27,074 nucleotides of DNA from Bacteroidales bacterium UBA5219 (GTDB taxonomy: Bacteria; Bacteroidota; Bacteroidia; Bacteroidales; ML635J-15). This document shows positions 16,797 through 23,705 of this stretch, in pieces. Numbering within the stretch: position 1 is the stretch's first letter; each line of letters starts with the position of its first letter. The position numbers were made by a program, and so were the translations under genes. The stretch spans positions 1 to 27,074 of the forward strand of contig DHVB01000002.1 of NCBI GenBank assembly GCA_002412425.1, given 5' to 3'. The notes below the pieces were generated by a model, which ran no database searches, was not told the origin of the DNA, and saw only the letters and a program-made list of their open reading frames with translations.

Positions 16797-18887
16797 TTAA
16801 TTCATTTTATTGCTTTTCTTTACTTTATTTTTCTGCCAATTCACTAATATTCTGGCAATATTTGTAGCATGACGATTAACAGAATTTAACAAACCTAACA
16901 ATTCTAAATGGACTTCTGAACTACTTAAAGTTTGTTGATTTTGAGTGAACAATCTCTCATAATGACTTTTTTCAAGACTTTCGGCTAATTCTGCATATTG
17001 TTTATATTTATTTCGCACATGTTCAGCACGTTCTTTGTCAAACTCAGCAAACACTTCCATTGACCTGCTTATCTGTTTTAAGGCTTTTAAATGAATTGTT
17101 TCAAGTTCTGCTTTACCTTCTTCCGAAAAACTATAATCAGAAGCCAACCACTTTACAGCCTGATGTCTAAGATTTGTATTTACAATATCACCTATCATTT
17201 CCAACTCTTTGACAATATACATAATCTGAAAGGCTTCGTTAAGTTGCTGCTCATCAACACTTTGACTGCTGACAGTTACTAAATATTTATTAATGTTTTT
17301 TTGTAAAAAATCGGCTTCGTTTTCTAAAGCTTGCCATATTTTCAAAACATTCTCATTTCTTTCAATAAAAGGAAGTAAACAAAGCGAAACAAGCTCTTTA
17401 ATTTTATCTCCCATTCTTAAAGCTTCTTTTTTTGCTAAACTCAAAGTAAGCGCTGACGAAACATTTACTGCCATATCTATATAATTGAGTTCAAATGGCG
17501 ATTTTTCTTTTTTATCAGGCAAAATTTTCTTAATCAAATAAGCATAAACATTTATAAGAGGCAACATTACTATCGCCATTCCAATATTAAAAAATGTGTG
17601 TACATTTGCAATTTGATGTGGCACTGTTTCGGCAAAGTATTCATAATCACTCACATGCGACAATCGGCTTGGCGAAAATGATTTAGCCAAATTTGCAAGT
17701 TCGGGAATCCACCATACAAAAATTAAAACTGCTGAAAACTTAAATAAAATATTTGCAAGAGCTGCACGTTGAGCTTCTCGTCCTGCTTTAAGACTTGCAA
17801 TTATAGGAATCAAAGTATTTCCCATATTTGAACCAAGAATTAAAGGAATGGCAGCTTCTATACTTAAAAAACCCTGTGTCGAAACAGTAATAATAATACC
17901 AATAAAAGCTATTGTTGAATTTAATGCCATTGTAAAAATAAAGCCTACAGCAATTCCTATAAAAGGATTTTCTAAGCCAATTAAAATTTCAACAAATTTT
18001 GTATAGTTTTTCAAAGGAGCCATTGTTTCTGAAATTACATACATTCCCATAAACAACAAGCCTAAACCTAAAATAGCTCGTCCAATATATTTGAATTTAT
18101 TATTACGCGAAAACATAACAGTTCCAAATCCAATCGCGATTATAAAAAGGGCATAATCAGTAATGTTTAATGCAATAAGTTGAGTAGTAATAGTGGTTCC
18201 AACAGCCGCACCCAAAAGCATAGACAAACTTTGTACAAAACTAACTAAACCACTTTCAACAAAACCAATAGTAAGAACACTTGCAGCGGTATTACTTTGT
18301 ACTAACAAAGCTAGCACAAAACCTGCAATAAAACCCGAAAAGCGATTTTTTATAAATTTACTGGTTAAGTTCCGCATCTTGTTTCCTGTTGCCGAAACCA
18401 TTCCTTTTCCAAGAATATTCATTCCATAAAGGAAAATTGAAATTCCGCCTAATAGTCCTGCTATTAAAAAGAATATCCACGATTTATCTCTTGCATTTAC
18501 AGTATATACAAGGCAATCAACATCTAAATCATTAGCAGAACTTGCCATAATGGTATATTCGCCTTCTTGGTCGCCAATTTGCAAATATGTTGAAGCAATA
18601 CCGTTTTCGTCTGTCTTAACTTTTTTATCAGTTAACTGAAAACCTTTAGAAAATTGTGGATATGAAATTATCGAAAAACTAATTTCGTAATTTTGAATAG
18701 GATTTTTATTTTCGTCTAAAACTAAAACTCGAATTGGATTAGCTGTAGTTTTTCCTAAGGTTTGTGTCTGATTATCACCAGAATAGGCAAAAACCTCGGG
18801 GTTTTGAGGTTTTATTAGAATTTGTGAAAAGCCTACAAAACTTAACAGTATAAAAAAACTAAATATTAATCCTTTTTTCAAAACCAA
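16797..18887 (-). CDS. Na+/phosphate cotransporter-like protein with Ig-like N-domain and PhoU-like tail
   Basis: 696 residues. After a signal peptide (ending near SFVGFSQ) comes an extracytoplasmic Ig-like domain (about 25-132), with NPIRVLVLDENKNPIQNYEISF and TDENGIASTYLQIGDQEGEYT typical of invasin/big-type folds. Two Na/Pi-cotransporter repeats follow: QSNTA (197-201) stands in the usual QSSSA position of the first, and LNSTIA (322-327) is the second copy. Residues about 500-690 are a helical PhoU-like domain. Such proteins import phosphate with sodium or act as regulators; the altered second motif leaves activity uncertain. No ATG fits: the start is TTG at 18887, with another TTG at 18881 giving the neat signal start MKKGLIFS, which I find at least as likely. 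Confidence 0.85.
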   Translation of the reverse strand: MVLKKGLIFSFFILLSFVGFSQILIKPQNPEVFAYSGDNQTQTLGKTTANPIRVLVLDENKNPIQNYEISFSIISYPQFSKGFQLTDKKVKTDENGIASTYLQIGDQEGEYTIMASSANDLDVDCLVYTVNARDKSWIFFLIAGLLGGISIFLYGMNILGKGMVSATGNKMRNLTSKFIKNRFSGFIAGFVLALLVQSNTAASVLTIGFVESGLVSFVQSLSMLLGAAVGTTITTQLIALNITDYALFIIAIGFGTVMFSRNNKFKYIGRAILGLGLLFMGMYVISETMAPLKNYTKFVEILIGLENPFIGIAVGFIFTMALNSTIAFIGIIITVSTQGFLSIEAAIPLILGSNMGNTLIPIIASLKAGREAQRAALANILFKFSAVLIFVWWIPELANLAKSFSPSRLSHVSDYEYFAETVPHQIANVHTFFNIGMAIVMLPLINVYAYLIKKILPDKKEKSPFELNYIDMAVNVSSALTLSLAKKEALRMGDKIKELVSLCLLPFIERNENVLKIWQALENEADFLQKNINKYLVTVSSQSVDEQQLNEAFQIMYIVKELEMIGDIVNTNLRHQAVKWLASDYSFSEEGKAELETIHLKALKQISRSMEVFAEFDKERAEHVRNKYKQYAELAESLEKSHYERLFTQNQQTLSSSEVHLELLGLLNSVNRHATNIARILVNWQKNKVKKSNKMN

Positions 18888-18902
18888 AAACTTTAATAAT
18901 TA

Positions 18903-18910
18903 CAAAAATA
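18903..18910 (-). promoter_or_regulatory. -7 box for the Na/Pi cotransporter-like gene
   Basis: The minus strand reads TATTTTTG, fitting TAnnTTTG, 15-21 bp before the two possible TTG starts. A -33 TTG is not seen at the right distance. Confidence 0.35.
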
Positions 18911-18943
18911 TAAATAATTTTTATTTCTATACATTTTATAAAA

Positions 18944-18973
18944 TTGCAATCATACAGTTTTTTTATAACTTTG
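18944..18973 (+). promoter_or_regulatory. Bacteroidota promoter of the glycosyltransferase gene
   Basis: TTG at 18944-18946 and TAACTTTG at 18966-18973 are exactly 19 bp apart, the full consensus of the Bacteroidota primary sigma factor. The ATG follows 14 bp later at 18988, so the leader is very short. This is the best promoter in the window. Confidence 0.75.
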
Positions 18974-18987
18974 TCGTTTGATTTTTT

Positions 18988-20937
18988 ATGAAACTTTCGG
19001 TTGTAATAGTAAATTATAATGTGAAATACTTCTTAGAGCAGTGTTTAAATTCTGTATTTGAATCGGCTAAACATTGCGAAACCGAAGTTTTTGTTGTGGA
19101 TAATAATTCTGTTGACGGCTCATGTGCAATGGTAAAATCTAAATTTCCACAGGTAAAATTAATCGAAAACAAAACAAATTACGGCTTTTCATACGCTAAT
19201 AATCAGGCAATTAAACAATCTAAAGGAGAATATGTTTTATTATTAAATCCTGATACTGTTATTGAAGAAAAAACTTTAAAAACAGTTTGCGATTTTATGG
19301 ATTCTCACCCTGATGCTGGTGGTTTAGGCGTAAAAATGATTGATGGAAAAGGTCGTTTTTTACCCGAATCAAAAAGAGGCTTGCCAACACCTAAAGTTGC
19401 TTTCTATAAAATTTTTGGATTATCTAAATTATTTAAAAAATCTGCAAAATTTGGTCAATATCACCTTTCTTATTTAGATAAAGATAAAACTCACGAAGTT
19501 GATGTTCTTTCTGGTGCTTTTATGTTGCTAAGAAAAGAAGCCTTAGATAAAGTTGGACTTTTAGACGAAGCATTTTTTATGTATGGCGAAGATATTGATT
19601 TATCTTACAGAATAACTTTAGGCGGATATAAAAACTATTACCTTCCTGAAACTACAATTATTCACTACAAAGGCGAAAGTACAAAAAAAGGTAGCGTAAA
19701 TTATGTGTTGGTTTTTTATAACGCAATGATAATTTTTGCAAAAAAACACTTTTCCCAAAAAAATGCAGGCTTTTTTATAGCTTTAATAAAAATAGCAATT
19801 TACCTTAGAGCTGCTCTTGCCATTTTCCATAGATTTTTGCAAAATATTATTACGCCTCTAATAGATTTAATAATAATTTTAGCAGGATTTTTAATCATCA
19901 CTCCTATTTGGTCAGAATTTCAGTTTGGAGTAAGAGACGCTTACCCTCAAAATATTTTTATGTGGGGATTACTCTCTTATTTAACTATTTGGATAATTTC
20001 TTTAGTTTTTTTAGGAGGCTACGACAAACCTGCCAAATTAAAAAATGTTTATAAAGGAATAATAGTTGGCTCACTCTTTATTTTAGTGGTTTACTCACTT
20101 TTGCCAGCCAATTTGCGTTTTTCGCGAGCAATAATTTTACTTAGCACAGCCTGGGCACTTATTTTAATTCCTCTTGTTAGGCTTTTGCTACATTACACAG
20201 GATTAAATTGTTTTAAAATAAATTTACCCGGAAAAAAGAAAGTTGCTATTGTTGGTAGCGAAACCGAAGCCAAAGATTTGGTGAAATTAATTAAAAATAC
20301 AAATCCTAAATTTGTAATTTCTTCTTTTGTAAGTCCAAGTAAAGATGAAAACAGCGAATTTTTTTCTGGAAATTTAGAACAACTCAACGAGATTGTAAAA
20401 ATTGACAAAATTGATGAAATAATATTCTGTGCTAAGAACTTGCAGGCTCAACAAATTATTAGGACTATGCTTAAACTCGATAATCCACGTTTAGATTATA
20501 AAATTGCAAGTCCTGATGGTTTTTCAGTAATTGGAAGCAATTCGACAAACACCACTGGCGAACTTTACAATATTGATATAAATAGCATTATTAAACCCGA
20601 AAATTTAAGAAACAAAAGATTATTGGATTTTTGTATTTCATTTTTAATGATTTTGTTTTATCCAATACTTGTTTTATTTATGAAACAACCTAAACAAAAA
20701 TTGAAAAATCTATTTTCTATATTGCTTGGCAACAAAACTTTTGTTTCATATTACGAAGGCGAAGGTGTTGATACCAGTATGCTTCCAAAAATAAAAAAAG
20801 GAATATATACTCCTTTAGAAAATTTTAAAAAGGCAGAATTAAATCCGGAATTAGCACAAAGAATAAATTTGATGTACGCAAAAGATTACCGCGTAACACA
20901 AGATATGAATATTATTGTAAAATCATGGCGAAAATAA
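18988..20937 (+). CDS. Family 2 glycosyltransferase fused to a degenerate sugar-phosphate transferase module
   Basis: 649 residues. Residues 1-255 are a GT2 domain of the rhamnosyltransferase (WbbL-like) type: LSVVIVNYNVKYFLEQCL, VVDNNSVDGS, LLLNPDT with D89, and FMYGEDIDLSYR with E200-D201. Then come about five membrane helices (260-405) and a Rossmann-like part starting at KKKVAIVGSETEAKDLVKLI (about 417), as in WcaJ-type polyprenyl-phosphate sugar transferases. From about 543, NKRLLDFCISFLMILFYPIL resembles the membrane entry of that family, and GNKTFVSYYEG...LPKIKKGIYTP its late block, but the catalytic core between them is missing. It likely adds a sugar in cell-surface polysaccharide assembly; the C-terminal half may serve docking. 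The GNAT gene overlaps its end by 13 bp. Confidence 0.85.
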   Translation: MKLSVVIVNYNVKYFLEQCLNSVFESAKHCETEVFVVDNNSVDGSCAMVKSKFPQVKLIENKTNYGFSYANNQAIKQSKGEYVLLLNPDTVIEEKTLKTVCDFMDSHPDAGGLGVKMIDGKGRFLPESKRGLPTPKVAFYKIFGLSKLFKKSAKFGQYHLSYLDKDKTHEVDVLSGAFMLLRKEALDKVGLLDEAFFMYGEDIDLSYRITLGGYKNYYLPETTIIHYKGESTKKGSVNYVLVFYNAMIIFAKKHFSQKNAGFFIALIKIAIYLRAALAIFHRFLQNIITPLIDLIIILAGFLIITPIWSEFQFGVRDAYPQNIFMWGLLSYLTIWIISLVFLGGYDKPAKLKNVYKGIIVGSLFILVVYSLLPANLRFSRAIILLSTAWALILIPLVRLLLHYTGLNCFKINLPGKKKVAIVGSETEAKDLVKLIKNTNPKFVISSFVSPSKDENSEFFSGNLEQLNEIVKIDKIDEIIFCAKNLQAQQIIRTMLKLDNPRLDYKIASPDGFSVIGSNSTNTTGELYNIDINSIIKPENLRNKRLLDFCISFLMILFYPILVLFMKQPKQKLKNLFSILLGNKTFVSYYEGEGVDTSMLPKIKKGIYTPLENFKKAELNPELAQRINLMYAKDYRVTQDMNIIVKSWRK

Positions 20938-21467
20938 ATTCACAACTTAGCAATGATAATATTTTACTTCGTAAGCCCGAACCCGAAGATTTAGATTTTC
21001 TTTACTCATTAGAAAACGATACAAATATTTGGTGGGTAAGTGATACACGCTCGCCTTTTTCGCGTTGGCAAATAAAGCAACATATTGAAAATTCTGTCTA
21101 TGATATTTACACAAATAAAGAATTAAGACTAATTATCACCGACAAACACAACGGAAAAGCATTAGGTGTTATCGACCTTTTTCAATACGAACCCGCACAT
21201 CAAAGAGCTGGAGTTGGAATTGTAATTTTACAAGAATATCGTAATCAAAAAATTGCAGAACAAAGCTTGGAAATTATTATTGAGTATTGCTTCAACATCA
21301 TTAATTTAAACCAGATATGGTGCTGCATTGATGCAAAAAACTTAATTAGCATTAAACTTTTTAAAAAATTTGGATTTGTAAAAACCGGCGAACTTAAAGA
21401 ATGGAAAAAAATTGGGGAAAATAAGTTTGAAGATGTGTATCTATATCAGTTAAAAGCGATGCACTGA
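20925..21467 (+). CDS. GNAT acetyltransferase (RimJ/RimL type)
   Basis: 180 residues with the pattern of the Acetyltransf_3 group: NILLRKPEPEDLDFLYSLEND at the start, GVIDLFQYEPAHQRAGVGIVILQEYRNQKIAEQSL with the acetyl-CoA loop (normally R-G-x-G, here weaker as YRNQKIA), and CCIDAKNLISIKLFKKFGFVKTGELKEWKKIG at the end. It probably N-acetylates a small amine, amino sugar or protein N-terminus; the neighbour glycosyltransferase would suit a sugar substrate, but that is inference. Its last residues (LKAMH) and stop codon are written by the first copy of a 41-bp repeat, so the natural C-terminus may have been replaced. Confidence 0.85.
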   Translation: MAKINSQLSNDNILLRKPEPEDLDFLYSLENDTNIWWVSDTRSPFSRWQIKQHIENSVYDIYTNKELRLIITDKHNGKALGVIDLFQYEPAHQRAGVGIVILQEYRNQKIAEQSLEIIIEYCFNIINLNQIWCCIDAKNLISIKLFKKFGFVKTGELKEWKKIGENKFEDVYLYQLKAMH

Positions 21468-21528
21468 ACGTAGTTGAAGTGTTAAAAGTTAAAAGCGATG
21501 CACTGAACGTAGTTGAAGTGTTAAAAGT
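21449..21528. repeat. Tandem pair of 41-bp repeats
   Basis: Copies at 21449-21489 and 21488-21528 overlap by 2 bp (period 39) and appear identical. The core CACTGAACGTAGTTGAAGTG is an imperfect hairpin (CACT, AAC, GTT, AGTG). The first copy includes the stop codon of the acetyltransferase gene. A third copy is at 21743. Confidence 0.9.
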
Positions 21529-21642
21529 GGCTAACGCGTCTAAAAATAATTGAATAATTGATAATTGATAATTGAATAATTAAGAATTTAGAATTATTTT
21601 AGTTAAATGGTTTGTGTGTTCTACGGACAAAAATCTCTAACA

Positions 21643-21722
21643 AAAAAATAACGTGTCGAAAAAACTGAAAATCTTCGACATGAAAAAATAACGTGTCGAA
21701 AAAAATGGAAATCTTCGACATG
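21643..21722. repeat. 40-bp tandem repeat, two copies, each with a TGTCGAA/TTCGACA hairpin
   Basis: 21643-21682 and 21683-21722 differ only at a few bases in the loop. Each holds TGTCGAA and TTCGACA, a perfect 7-bp inverted repeat round a loop of about 13 nt. Confidence 0.85.
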
Positions 21723-21742
21723 AAACAACAATTCAGTTGAAA

Positions 21743-21783
21743 GTTAAAAGCGATGCACTGAACGTAGTTGAAGTGTTAAAAGT
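21743..21783. repeat. 41-bp repeat, third copy
   Basis: Same sequence and orientation as the copies at 21449 and 21488, but separated from them by the 40-bp hairpin pair and AT-rich DNA. Confidence 0.9.
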
Positions 21784-21785
21784 TG

Positions 21786-21817
21786 AAAGAGTTTTTAGTG
21801 TTGAGTTTTTAGTTTTT
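21786..21817. repeat. 32-bp dispersed repeat, inverted copy of 2238-2269
   Basis: The segment holding GAGTTTTTAGTGTTGAG is an exact reverse complement of 2238-2269 over 32 bp, nearly 20 kb away. It is low in complexity but too long for chance. Confidence 0.75.
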
Positions 21818-21837
21818 GAACTTTACGAACTTTTAAC

Positions 21838-22308
21838 TCAAATTTCTTTAATAAGATTTTCAAAACCTTTAACTTCCTTAAAAAAACTTGGAGTTTTTCC
21901 CGAACGACATTCGCCCATAATAAAAGCAATGCCGTTAGTAACTAAATAAAAAGGTGCATTAATTTCGTAATTATATGTCCAAATTTGGTCAAAAACTTTT
22001 TGTTCTAATTTTACATAAGGAGATTTGCACTCAATAATCATCAGCGGAGAAAACTGTCTATCATAAACTAAAGCATCAAAACGATAATTGCGTCCTGCTA
22101 AAGACAATGATTTTTCAATGGCTATTAAATTTGCAGGAAAACCAAACTCTTCAATTAAAAAACGAATTAAATTTTGCCTAACCCATTCTTCTGGAGTACA
22201 AACCAACCATTTTTTCCTAAGCTCATCAAAAATATTGAGTTTTCCGTCTTCTTCTTTTAAACGAAAATCATAAGTCTTATACGATAGCACGGGAAATTTT
22301 GTAGTCAT
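21838..22308 (-). CDS. HsdR N-terminal type nuclease-domain protein
   Basis: 156 residues from the ATG at 22308 (the frame is open 21 codons further upstream, but those lie inside the preceding gene). This start overlaps the stop of the upstream gene as TAATG, a classical coupling signal. The domain matches the type I restriction HsdR N-terminal fold: EEWVRQNLIRFLIEEFGFP near the start, then YRFDALVYDRQFSPLMIIECKSP with the PD-(D/E)XK residues D78, E93 and K95, and DQIWTYNYEINAPFYLVTNG. Stand-alone proteins of this kind are common in Bacteroidota; their role is unknown and need not be restriction. No HsdS, HsdM or helicase part is nearby. Confidence 0.85.
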   Translation of the reverse strand: MTTKFPVLSYKTYDFRLKEEDGKLNIFDELRKKWLVCTPEEWVRQNLIRFLIEEFGFPANLIAIEKSLSLAGRNYRFDALVYDRQFSPLMIIECKSPYVKLEQKVFDQIWTYNYEINAPFYLVTNGIAFIMGECRSGKTPSFFKEVKGFENLIKEI

Positions 22309-22769
22309 TACTTCTTCTTTTTCATTAAAAAATCTATACAAGCAGTTTCGTCTGATGCGTGTTCTGTCCACACATAAACAACATTTTCTTCAATTCTATA
22401 GTAATTAATATTTTTGGGACTATTAGATTTTATATTTTCAAATTTCCATAAATTATCATCTGGTTTTTGAAGAGAAAATTTCATCAATTCTCTATCATAC
22501 TCACAATTTACAAACATTTCATACACAGTAGCAGAGCCTAAGTTGTAAATTCTCATATTATCAAAAACAAGAGTATCATTTCCAAACAATCTATATGTTC
22601 TTCCTATTAATTCTGAATTGTCAGACAATTTCCATTCTTCATACGAAACACCTGTAGGAGATTCAATTTCCCAAGTTCCTGCAAGCCAATGTGGAAAATC
22701 TATTACTTCTTGCGAAAAACTCACATAAGAAATATTAAGAAAAAAAATTATCGCAAAAAATCTAAACAT
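22308..22769 (-). CDS. Secreted DUF6265-like protein
   Basis: 153 residues with a signal peptide (MFRFFAIIFFLNISYVSFSQ). The mature part reads WLAGTWEIESPTGVSYEEWKLSDNSELIGRTYRL, then DNMRIYNL, and WKFENIKSNSPKNINYYRI, which matches the order of conserved blocks I associate with DUF6265, a lipocalin-like small beta-barrel family of unknown function. It is probably periplasmic. The HsdR_N protein follows with a one-base stop/start overlap, so both are made together, although one is exported and the other cytoplasmic. Confidence 0.75.
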   Translation of the reverse strand: MFRFFAIIFFLNISYVSFSQEVIDFPHWLAGTWEIESPTGVSYEEWKLSDNSELIGRTYRLFGNDTLVFDNMRIYNLGSATVYEMFVNCEYDRELMKFSLQKPDDNLWKFENIKSNSPKNINYYRIEENVVYVWTEHASDETACIDFLMKKKK

Positions 22770-22795
22770 AAAAACATAAGTTTATAATGGTTTTT

Positions 22796-22803
22796 CAAAA
22801 TTA
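22796..22803 (-). promoter_or_regulatory. -7 box for the DUF6265-like gene
   Basis: The minus strand reads TAATTTTG, fitting TAnnTTTG, 26 bp before the start at 22769. The nearest TTG is 23 bp upstream instead of 19. Confidence 0.35.
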
Positions 22804-22876
22804 CTAAATTATTAAAAATTACTTCACAAAATTCTATAAAAAACTAACTTTTTATCTTTATTAAAAATAAATTTTG

Positions 22877-22884
22877 TATCTTTA
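22877..22884 (+). promoter_or_regulatory. -7 box for the interrupted lipoprotein gene
   Basis: TATCTTTA, one base off TAnnTTTG, lies 38 bp before the ATG at 22923. The open frame continues into the R-M cassette, so this chromosomal promoter could also transcribe the cassette genes. Confidence 0.35.
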
Positions 22885-22922
22885 CACTAAATTAAATAAT
22901 TTTTAACTAAAACCATTTAATT

Positions 22923-23242
22923 ATGAAACGATTATTTTATCTTGCATTATTTGTAATTGCAACAATGCTTTTTTCTTGTAAAGACTCATCACAAACACTT
23001 GTTGGTAAATGGAATATTGTTGATATTCATCAAGAAGCACAAGACAGTTTAACTGACTTAACTATTCCCACAGTTATTTTTGGTATGCAAACTACAGGAG
23101 TTAGTTATGTAGAATTTACAAAAGACAATGAATATCATGTGTTTGACAAAGAAAATCAAATAATTGAAACTCAAAAATATTCTATAGATAAAAATAAATT
23201 GAGTATTCAAGGAAAAGATGGAAAAGTTGATGTTGTGCGTCA
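22923..23242 (+). pseudogene. 5' part of a lipoprotein gene interrupted by the R-M cassette
   Basis: The first 106 or so codons encode a lipoprotein: signal MKRLFYLALFVIATMLFSC with lipid cysteine C19, then LVGKWNIVDIHQEAQD, YVEFTKDNEYHVFDKENQ and KYSIDKNKLSIQGKDG, the strand pattern of small lipocalin-like domains. After GKVDVVRQ the sequence changes character and the frame runs on for 260 codons in total, up to 23705, through cassette DNA into the HTH regulator. The boundary is placed at CGTCAG (23238-23243), which recurs at 26856-26861, where the frame would continue as RQTV and stop at 26870. A 260-residue lipoprotein-HTH chimera could in principle be made, but is unlikely to be the working protein. 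Confidence 0.6.
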
Positions 23243-23254
23243 GTGTAAAAAGAC

Positions 23255-23309
23255 AGCCCACCCACAAATGGCACATTTGGTTTTTGACGACACACGAGCC
23301 AACGCTCAA
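23255..23309 (+). repeat. Cassette-end motif, left copy
   Basis: AGCCCACCCACAA, then a small hairpin (CAAATG...CATTTG), then CCAACGCTCAA. The same order of elements is seen at 26642-26694 in the same orientation: AGCCGACCCACAA, a small hairpin (GCCAA...TTGGC), then CCAACGCACAA. The middle parts differ, so only the frame of the motif is shared. Confidence 0.45.
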
Positions 23310-23364
23310 AAAACCAAAAGAGCCATTTTTTACAACGCTCAACAACCAATTGAAAATAATTTAT

Positions 23365-23372
23365 TACTTTTG
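23365..23372 (+). promoter_or_regulatory. -7 box inside the cassette, before the HTH gene
   Basis: TACTTTTG fits TAnnTTTG and lies 30 bp before the internal ATG at 23403, giving the cassette its own possible promoter. There is no TTG at 19 bp; the nearest lies 12 bp upstream. Confidence 0.4.
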
Positions 23373-23402
23373 ACCAAAATTAGACAAGTACAAAATAAGA
23401 CA

Positions 23403-23705
23403 ATGACACTTGGGCAAAAAATAAGAGAACTAAGGGAGCAAGCTGGACTCAAGCAAAGAGAATTAGCTTATCAACTCGGTATTGGAGAAGGCTTTCTAAG
23501 TAAAGTCGAGAATGACCAGAAACCCTTAAAAAGAGAAGATTTAACTAAGTTAAATGAACTTTTTAAAACACCAATTGAAGAATTGGAATCATTGTGGCTA
23601 GCTAACAAAGTTTATTCTATTGTTCGAGACGAAGAAACCGCATTATCAGCATTAAAAGTTGCTGAAGAACAAATAACTTACAACACTTTAAAGAATGGAA
23701 AATAA
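23403..23705 (+). CDS. XRE-family HTH regulator of the R-M operon
   Basis: 100 residues from the internal ATG at 23403. MTLGQKIRELREQAGLKQRELAYQLGIGEGFLSKVENDQKPLKREDLTKLNELF is a complete HTH_3 domain (residues 3-58), with recognition helix around GEGFLSKVEN. The start is chosen because the family begins here and everything upstream in the same frame is cassette leader and lipoprotein sequence. The end overlaps the methyltransferase gene by 11 bp. Position and size fit an R-M controller that tunes methylase and nuclease synthesis; a canonical C-box was not found, so direct autoregulation is inference. Confidence 0.88.
   Translation: MTLGQKIRELREQAGLKQRELAYQLGIGEGFLSKVENDQKPLKREDLTKLNELFKTPIEELESLWLANKVYSIVRDEETALSALKVAEEQITYNTLKNGK

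Larger units (their letters stand above)
21529..21837. other. Composite repeat region without genes
   Basis: Behind the paired 41-bp repeats lie an AT-rich segment of aataattga-type units (21541-21600), a 40-bp tandem pair with hairpins (21643-21722), the third 41-bp repeat (21743-21783) and a low-complexity tract shared with 2238-2269. A 70-codon open frame from 21737 runs through the repeat into the neighbouring gene antisense and is not credible. Confidence 0.7.

Noticed and set aside
21737..21949. 70-codon open frame in the repeat region
   Set aside because: It starts in a repeat and runs antisense through the 3' end of the HsdR_N-type gene.
22309..22371. 21-codon N-terminal extension of the HsdR_N-type protein
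   Set aside because: It lies wholly inside the upstream gene, while the TAATG overlap at 22306-22310 gives a natural coupled start.
23340..23402. C-box type operator before the XRE regulator
   Set aside because: Words such as GAC and AGTAC are present, but no symmetric GACT...AGTC pair could be found.
22923..23705. A genuine 260-residue lipoprotein with built-in HTH domain
   Set aside because: A lipidated exported protein with a cytoplasmic DNA-binding domain and no membrane-spanning segment makes little sense; the repeated CGTCAG and the in-frame restored end favour an insertion.
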